A stretch of DNA of 10,614 bases from Cytophagales bacterium. GTDB lineage: Bacteria > Bacteroidota > Bacteroidia > Cytophagales > Cyclobacteriaceae. The position numbers were made by a program, and so were the translations under genes. Within the stretch, counting starts at the first letter, position 1. Every line of letters begins with the position of its first letter. The DNA lies in the NCBI GenBank assembly GCA_003537495.1, contig DPSB01000088.1:1-10614 (forward strand), given 5' to 3'. The notes below the pieces were generated by a model, which worked only from the letters and a program-made list of their open reading frames with translations, had not been told where the DNA came from and did no database searches. Of the stretch, positions 5,954-10,614 are shown piece after piece.

Positions 5954-8551
5954 GTGGAGAACTCGTGGATTATAAAACTGCTCCATTGGTTTTGTCCAAG
6001 GCCATTGCTGGAAGAAATTGAAGGTGATCTGCTTCAACAGTACGAGCGTGACCTGAAAAAATTCAGTCAATATAAATCAAAACGAAGATTGCTTTGGAAT
6101 ACCATTCGATTCTTCCGGCCAGGGATTTTATTACGCAACAAATTTTCTTTTCATTCAAACTATACTGATATGCTCTCCAACTATTTTAAAGTTGCACTAC
6201 GCGTAATGCTGCGCAACAAAAGCTATTCATTCATTAACCTGTTTAGTCTGGCACTAGGTATAACTGCTTTTGCCTTTTTATTCTTATGGATACAAAATGA
6301 GTTTAGCTATGATCAATTCCATACCGACAAAGACCGGCTTTATAAAGTTTGGAACAGAACTAATGCCAACGGCAAGATTAATAGCTGGGATGTAACTGCA
6401 CGCGTATTGGCACCCACACTGCAGGAGGAATACACTCAGGTTGAAAGTGCTATCAGCTACACGGCCTGGGGCGAACAACATTTATTCATAGAAGGAGATA
6501 AACGCATCTTAAAAACAACAGGAGCTTATGCCGATGATGCCATTCTTACTATGTTCAGTTTTCCGCTATTAAAAGGCGATGCGAAAACTGCATTTAAAGA
6601 CCCAATGTCTATTGCCATAACCGAAAAGTTTGCACAAGAATTGTTTGGCGATAAAGAACCCTTTGGTGAAACGGTTTCCATTGGTGAGGGCGGTGAATCT
6701 TTTTCGCTTACGGTTACAGCCGTGTTAAAAGACCTTCCATCCAACACCGATTTTCGGTTTGAATATATTATTCCTTACACGTTGGTAGAAATGCTGAGTG
6801 GCAAGGAAACAAAGTGGGGAATCAATTCGGTGTACACGTACGTGAAGCTTAAGCTCGGATCAGATGTTAATCAGTTTAATGACGAGATAAGGGGACTCGT
6901 AAAAAAGCATTACAAAGATGCCGATACACAAGAAGTGTTTCTTTACCCAATCACAAAAATGCGGTTGTATTCACGCTTCGAAAATGGCGTTCAGGCTGGT
7001 GGCCGCATCGAAATCATTCGGTTGCTCGGCATTTTAGGAATTTGTTTGCTAACCATTGCATGTATAAACTTTGTTAACCTTAGCACAGCCCGAGCACAAC
7101 GCAGATCGAAGGAGGTGGCCGTAAGAAAAGTTACCGGGGCGTTTCGAAATTCGTTAATTGGTCAATTCTTGTGCGAGTCCATGTTGCTGGCTTTAGGAGC
7201 CGGAGTACTATCGCTGGTAGCGGTGTACATTGGCTTACCCTACTTCAATCGGTTAATTGGCGAACAGCTTTCGTTGCAATTCACCAACCTCAACTTTTGG
7301 TTGGGCGGCCTGGTGCTGATTATTGTAGTGGGCCTATTAGCCGGGAGTTATCCCGCACTGTATGTATCGGCCTTTAAGCCTGTAAAAATTTTAAAAGGCT
7401 TGGGTGTATCGGCATCTGGAAAAAGCAGGTTGCGTGCAGCATTGGTGGTGTTTCAGTTTGGTATTGCTATTACGTTAATGGTGTCGGTGTTTGTAGTGCA
7501 GCGGCAGATTACGTATGTACAAAACCGAGATGCTGGTTATGAAAAAGAAAATCTCGTTTATCAATACTTCACGGGCTCGCTTGGCAAAAACTTTCAGGCG
7601 TACCGAAACGAGTTACTTCAATTGGGCGTGGCAACATCGGTTACTAAAACCAGTACCCCTATTACTGATCGCTGGAGCAACACCAGCGGCATAGAATGGG
7701 AGGGCAAAGATCCGCAGAACAAGACTATGTTCGAACGCATTTATGCCGATCAACATTTTGCTACTACAGCAGGGCTTACTGTGGTGCGTGGGCGCGATAT
7801 GGATCTGGAGAAATTCCCCACCGACTCAACAGCAGTTGTGTTGAATGAGGCCGCAGCCAAAGCAATGGGCTTTGCCGATCCGATTGGAGAAATTATCAAA
7901 GACAATGGTGTGGATTGGCATATAGTCGGCATTATAAAAGATTTTATTCTCACCTCACCTTTTCATAAAGTAGAACCTGTGTTGCTTTTTGGCTGCAATC
8001 AGTCGTGGGCATTTTCGGTGGCCCATATAAAACTGAATGCAACTAATCCTATGCAGGAAAATATTCGTGTTATAGAAGAGCTTTCAAAAAAATACAATCC
8101 CGATTATCCTTTTGAATATGAATTTGTAGATGCTGCTTATGCTCGCAAGTTTGCCAATCTGGAAGCGACACGCACCATTACACTTTTGGCTAGCTTTCTC
8201 ACCATTGCAATTGCAGGCCTGGGTTTACTCGGACTTTCTACCTACATGATTGAAGTGCGTGTAAAAGAAATCGGAATCCGCAAAGTAATGGGCGGTTCTG
8301 TTGTAAGCATTACCAAAATGCTCACGTGGTCATCCATCAAACCGATCTTAATTGCTGTACTTATTTTTGGTCCGAAGGCATGGTTTGTAATGAACTGGTG
8401 GTTGTCAACATATCCGTACCGCATTTCGGTTGGCGTGTTAACCATTCCCTTAGCTGCACTTGCCGTGATTGGTTTGGCCATATTGATTACAGGCACCCAA
8501 ACTATTCGTGCGGCCCAAACTAATCCGGTGGAGAGTTTGAGGAATGAGTAA
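5954..8551 (+). CDS. FtsX/MacB-like ABC permease with N-terminal permease prefix domain 2
   Basis: An 865-residue inner-membrane protein. Residues about 5-65 are the cytoplasmic 'permease prefix domain 2' (LLHWFCPRPLLEEIEGDLLQ). A duplicated MacB/FtsX body follows: TM1 about 93-113, periplasmic domain about 115-350, TM2-4 at about 354-376, 404-428 and 449-470, then TM5 about 494-515, second periplasmic domain about 520-735, TM6-8 at about 741-764, 795-815 and 826-847. The duplication shows in the paired cytoplasmic motifs SKEVAVRKVTGA (385-396) and VKEIGIRKVMGG (770-781). MacB-like permeases transmit mechanical force and work with a separate ATPase, often in export of peptides, lipoproteins or drugs; no ATPase gene is next to this one. 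GTG 5954 is the only usable start after the in-frame stop at 5939-5941, and it lies one base after the padR stop, so coupled translation is likely. Confidence 0.93.
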   Translation: MENSWIIKLLHWFCPRPLLEEIEGDLLQQYERDLKKFSQYKSKRRLLWNTIRFFRPGILLRNKFSFHSNYTDMLSNYFKVALRVMLRNKSYSFINLFSLALGITAFAFLFLWIQNEFSYDQFHTDKDRLYKVWNRTNANGKINSWDVTARVLAPTLQEEYTQVESAISYTAWGEQHLFIEGDKRILKTTGAYADDAILTMFSFPLLKGDAKTAFKDPMSIAITEKFAQELFGDKEPFGETVSIGEGGESFSLTVTAVLKDLPSNTDFRFEYIIPYTLVEMLSGKETKWGINSVYTYVKLKLGSDVNQFNDEIRGLVKKHYKDADTQEVFLYPITKMRLYSRFENGVQAGGRIEIIRLLGILGICLLTIACINFVNLSTARAQRRSKEVAVRKVTGAFRNSLIGQFLCESMLLALGAGVLSLVAVYIGLPYFNRLIGEQLSLQFTNLNFWLGGLVLIIVVGLLAGSYPALYVSAFKPVKILKGLGVSASGKSRLRAALVVFQFGIAITLMVSVFVVQRQITYVQNRDAGYEKENLVYQYFTGSLGKNFQAYRNELLQLGVATSVTKTSTPITDRWSNTSGIEWEGKDPQNKTMFERIYADQHFATTAGLTVVRGRDMDLEKFPTDSTAVVLNEAAAKAMGFADPIGEIIKDNGVDWHIVGIIKDFILTSPFHKVEPVLLFGCNQSWAFSVAHIKLNATNPMQENIRVIEELSKKYNPDYPFEYEFVDAAYARKFANLEATRTITLLASFLTIAIAGLGLLGLSTYMIEVRVKEIGIRKVMGGSVVSITKMLTWSSIKPILIAVLIFGPKAWFVMNWWLSTYPYRISVGVLTIPLAALAVIGLAILITGTQTIRAAQTNPVESLRNE

Positions 8552-8681
8552 GAACTCACGCACATATCGATTCGCTTTTTGGCTTTTGAAATCATTCTGC
8601 CCACCACACCTACTCGAAGAAATTGAAGGTGATTTGATGCAGCGTTTTAAAAGACATATTGTTATACTTGTTGGCATTTAA
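8544..8681 (+). pseudogene. Remnant or free-standing permease prefix domain 2 ORF (45 aa)
   Basis: An ATG at 8544 overlaps the last 8 bases of the permease gene and opens a 45-codon frame to TAA 8679-8681. The product contains FAFWLLKSFCPPHLLEEIEGDLMQRFKR, which aligns with the prefix domain of the permease before it (WIIKLLHWFCPRP, then LLEEIEGDLLQQYER). The bases GAAGAAATTGAAGGTGAT are identical in both copies. After QRFKR the similarity stops and the frame ends in HIVILVGI at the terminator hairpin. No permease body follows; the next gene is convergent. The simplest reading is a second, tandem PadR-type permease gene that lost everything but its first 40 or so codons by deletion. Since the start overlap is still intact, a small expressed peptide cannot be excluded. 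Confidence 0.75.
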
Positions 8682-8683
8682 AA

Positions 8684-8710
8684 AAATGCCTGACTTTAAT
8701 TCAGGCATTT
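8684..8710. terminator. Bidirectional intrinsic terminator between convergent genes
   Basis: AAATGCCTGA (8684-8693) pairs perfectly with TCAGGCATTT (8701-8710) over 10 bp around a 7-base loop. On the plus strand TTTCTTTTC follows. On the minus strand the A-run at 8680-8686 becomes a T-run after the stem. It can therefore end both the permease transcript and the carboxypeptidase transcript, whose stop is at 8733-8735. Confidence 0.88.
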
Positions 8711-8732
8711 CTTTTCTAAATTTATTCTTTGC

Positions 8733-10202
8733 TTAATACTTAGCCGAGCCTGTAGCAGTGCTCTTCTTAATAAACTCACGTATGTGTTCGTTGCTCGTTA
8801 CCAAATCTTCGGCACGCAAATACATCATGTGTCCGCTGCGGTAACCTTCAAAATGTAACCGATCTTTCATTCTTCCACTTGGGTCAAGTTGCCACATCGA
8901 ATACTTGGCATCGAAGTAAGTAGTAGCACCATCGTAATAGCCACTTTGTACCATTACATGCAGGTAAGGATTTTCGGCCATCGCTAAGCGCAGATTTTCA
9001 CCGGTATTGTCGTTGGAGTTATCCCACGGGCGCACCGGACCAAACATGTTGTATTGTAAATCGGTTTTGTACTTCAATACATCACGCAAGTAATAATTGA
9101 TAGCGGGAGTAAAGGAATGCAACCACGAAGTAAGCTCTGAATTAAAATCCGGACTGCTACCGGCTGCCATCTTATCAATGCCTTTGTAACGTGAATCCAA
9201 TCGACCTACCGTAAAACCTTCAGTACGCAATAAATCTTTCCAGAAATATTGTGTAGGCACAGCTAAGTTGTGATTCAAAACAGTTTCTTCTTTTAATCCC
9301 GAGTAGCGTGCAGCCTTTCCCGCAATTTCTTTTCGTTTAGCCGGATCAATAAATCCACCTTTGGATAACGCAGGAATAAATTCATCAATGGTAAACTTTT
9401 CTGATTCAGCTAATACATCTAACAAATCTTTCGCTTGAAGATCGGCAGGTAATTTTTTATGATACCAGGCTGCCGCAGTGTAATATGGTAACGATAGCGC
9501 ATCGTTAACCGGACCATCGCGCTTGATTCCGATTTCTGTAGGTGAAACCAAAATCACCCCATTCAAATACATCCAATGGTTGTTTTGAAGATCGAGCGCC
9601 AAACCTGATACGCGAGTAGTGCCATAGCTTTCACCAATTAAATATTTTGGAGATGTCCAACGGCCCACACGCGAAACAAAGTTATCGAGCCAGTCGCCTA
9701 AGTATTTGATATCAGCATTTACACCAAAGAAGGTTGACTTCTCAGCTTTTGGATCGAGGATGCGCGAAAAGCCGGTGTTCACCGGATCGATGTAAACGAT
9801 ATCGGCCACATCTAATATAGAATGCGGATTATCTTTTACACCATAAGGCTGAACGGGATAACCTTCAGAATCAATATTTAAAACTTTTGGGCCGGTGTAA
9901 GCAACATGCATCCACACAGAAGCCGAACCGGGACCCCCGTTGAACGAGATCACCAACGGCCTGCGACTTTTATCACTTACATCGGTGCGTTCATAGTAGG
10001 TATAGAACAAGGCTGCACTTGGTTTGCCCTCGGCATTCCAAACAGGTTGCGTGCCAGCCGTTACTTTATAGGGAACAACTTTGCCTTTAATGGTTAACGA
10101 AGCAGTAGATGTTACAGCCGACTCGGCCGGAAGCACACGCTCTTGTGCATTTGCGACAACGTTGCATAGAAGAATTACAACAGATAATAAAGTGCGATTC
10201 AT
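8733..10202 (-). CDS. Secreted S10-family serine carboxypeptidase
   Basis: A 489-residue protein of the peptidase S10 family (serine carboxypeptidases, alpha/beta hydrolase fold), which remove residues from peptide C-termini. The N-terminus MNRTLLSVVILLCNVVANAQ is a Sec signal peptide, with likely cleavage after ANA, so the enzyme should act in the periplasm or outside the cell. The family motif NGGPGSAS at 88-95 forms the oxyanion hole. Catalytic residues by motif are Ser192 in IGESYGTTR, Asp424 in GYYDGATTY and His458 in YRSGHMMYL. Length is normal for bacterial members. A cysteine in the signal peptide (ILLC) does not form a proper lipobox. The gene stands alone on the minus strand, ends at the shared terminator, and probably serves peptide scavenging. 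No gene of a related pathway is adjacent. Confidence 0.95.
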   Translation of the reverse strand: MNRTLLSVVILLCNVVANAQERVLPAESAVTSTASLTIKGKVVPYKVTAGTQPVWNAEGKPSAALFYTYYERTDVSDKSRRPLVISFNGGPGSASVWMHVAYTGPKVLNIDSEGYPVQPYGVKDNPHSILDVADIVYIDPVNTGFSRILDPKAEKSTFFGVNADIKYLGDWLDNFVSRVGRWTSPKYLIGESYGTTRVSGLALDLQNNHWMYLNGVILVSPTEIGIKRDGPVNDALSLPYYTAAAWYHKKLPADLQAKDLLDVLAESEKFTIDEFIPALSKGGFIDPAKRKEIAGKAARYSGLKEETVLNHNLAVPTQYFWKDLLRTEGFTVGRLDSRYKGIDKMAAGSSPDFNSELTSWLHSFTPAINYYLRDVLKYKTDLQYNMFGPVRPWDNSNDNTGENLRLAMAENPYLHVMVQSGYYDGATTYFDAKYSMWQLDPSGRMKDRLHFEGYRSGHMMYLRAEDLVTSNEHIREFIKKSTATGSAKY

Positions 10203-10404
10203 GGGTTAAGATTTATGAAGCAAGATTGATGACTTTGGCAACAATATCAATCCTGTTTATACCAGTGGACAAAATCAGTCGTGTGGCTGGGGCGCGATTT
10301 GTCGGGTGGTAGTTATGCCAAAACCCAAACCGGCATGCTGTTAATCGTTTACCCAAATAAGTTTGGAATCTCTTTTGCGAAATGTTAATCTAAATTAAAT
10401 ACGT
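10203..10404. other. Divergent intergenic region
   Basis: About 200 bases between the carboxypeptidase gene (leftward) and the lipoprotein gene (rightward). It must hold both promoters. For the leftward gene TATTGTTG around 10237-10244 (minus strand) is a one-mismatch -7 box, with a TTTG upstream at a rather long spacing. For the rightward gene TTTG occurs at 10362-10365 and 10374-10377, but no good TAnnTTTG follows. No ORF with coding character and no stable hairpin seen. Confidence 0.4.
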
Positions 10405-10614
10405 ATGAAAAAGTTAATGTTCTTAATGTTATTGGTGGTAAGCGTTGCATGCGAAGGCCCGATGGGGCCGGAGGGGCTTCCCGGTGAAGACGGTGAAATC
10501 ATCGCTTCAAAAGCATTTGAAATTGAAGTTGATTTTAATGAAGCAAATCATTACGCGCACCTTGAGCCCTATGGTTTTGATGTACTTTCCAGCGATGTTA
10601 CGCTGGTGTATGCT
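10405..10614 (+). CDS. Small lipoprotein with collagen-like Gly-X-Y stretch (partial, 5' end only)
   Basis: An ATG at 10405 opens a frame to the window edge (70 codons, no stop). Residues 1-15 are a lipoprotein signal peptide (MKKLMFLMLLVVSVA) with lipobox SVAC; Cys16 would be the lipidated residue. Directly after it come about four to five Gly-X-Y triplets (GPMGPEGLPGEDGE), a short collagen-like spacer. The following segment KAFEIEVDFNEANHYAHLE and then SSDVTLVYA looks like the start of a beta-rich domain. Proteins of this layout (lipobox, GPxGPxG spacer, then a 'VDFN...DVVLVY' domain) recur in Bacteroidota as small outer-membrane lipoproteins of unknown function. The spacer probably holds the domain away from the membrane. 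The acidic lipoprotein surface-export signal is not clearly present after the Cys. Confidence 0.82.
   Translation, partial: MKKLMFLMLLVVSVACEGPMGPEGLPGEDGEIIASKAFEIEVDFNEANHYAHLEPYGFDVLSSDVTLVYA

Noticed and set aside
8242..8607. 121-codon open frame on the minus strand opposite the permease end
   Set aside because: It lies fully antisense to a well-supported membrane protein and the prefix remnant, and its product resembles no known family; it is a shadow of the coding strand.
10163..10168. Cysteine in ILLC of the carboxypeptidase leader as a lipobox
   Set aside because: The residue before Cys is Leu, not Gly/Ala/Ser, and a normal signal peptidase I site (ANA) follows.
1..10614. CRISPR array, insertion sequence, phage genes, tRNA or rRNA genes
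   Set aside because: No regularly spaced repeats, transposase or integrase motifs, or RNA folds were found on reading both strands.

Overview
This window reads as chromosomal DNA from a member of the Bacteroidota, most likely a Cytophagales-like (Cytophagia) bacterium. Four observations support this. Promoter-like sites match the Bacteroidota pattern TTTG / TAnnTTTG. Shine-Dalgarno sequences are absent before the start codons. There is a PadR regulator paired with a prefix-domain FtsX/MacB permease and no ATPase next to it. The ECF sigma factor and UvrA have Bacteroidota-type sequences. Base composition is moderate and even apart from one short GC-rich repeat. I see no phage, insertion sequence, CRISPR array or RNA gene.

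Layout. The left edge holds the start and most of an ECF sigma factor gene on the minus strand, cut by the window edge. Divergent from it is a small gene for an acidic-tailed protein of unknown function, closed by a strong intrinsic terminator near 1139-1170. Next come uvrA (nucleotide excision repair, about 1413-4295) and a DUF1624/HGSNAT-type membrane acyltransferase gene (4384-5475). A PadR regulator and a large FtsX-like permease (5626-8551) form a tight two-gene unit. A 45-codon ORF overlaps the end of the permease gene and encodes only a second copy of its N-terminal prefix domain. A hairpin at 8684-8710 can terminate transcription from both sides. A secreted S10-family serine carboxypeptidase gene lies on the minus strand (8733-10202). 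At the right edge a plus-strand gene begins for a small lipoprotein with a collagen-like stretch, cut by the window end.

Most genes are separate housekeeping or envelope functions and not one pathway. Only the PadR-permease pair looks like a functional unit, probably a regulated envelope-stress or export module. I found no convincing new multi-gene system.

The unusual items are small. (1) A 60-bp GC-rich palindromic element sits in frame inside uvrA and is translated as about 20 extra residues. (2) An apparent nonsense codon cuts the last membrane segment off the DUF1624 protein, and the missing C-terminus is still readable in frame after the TAG. (3) The prefix-domain remnant follows the permease. 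(4) Promoter boxes sit almost on top of start codons, which suggests very short mRNA leaders.
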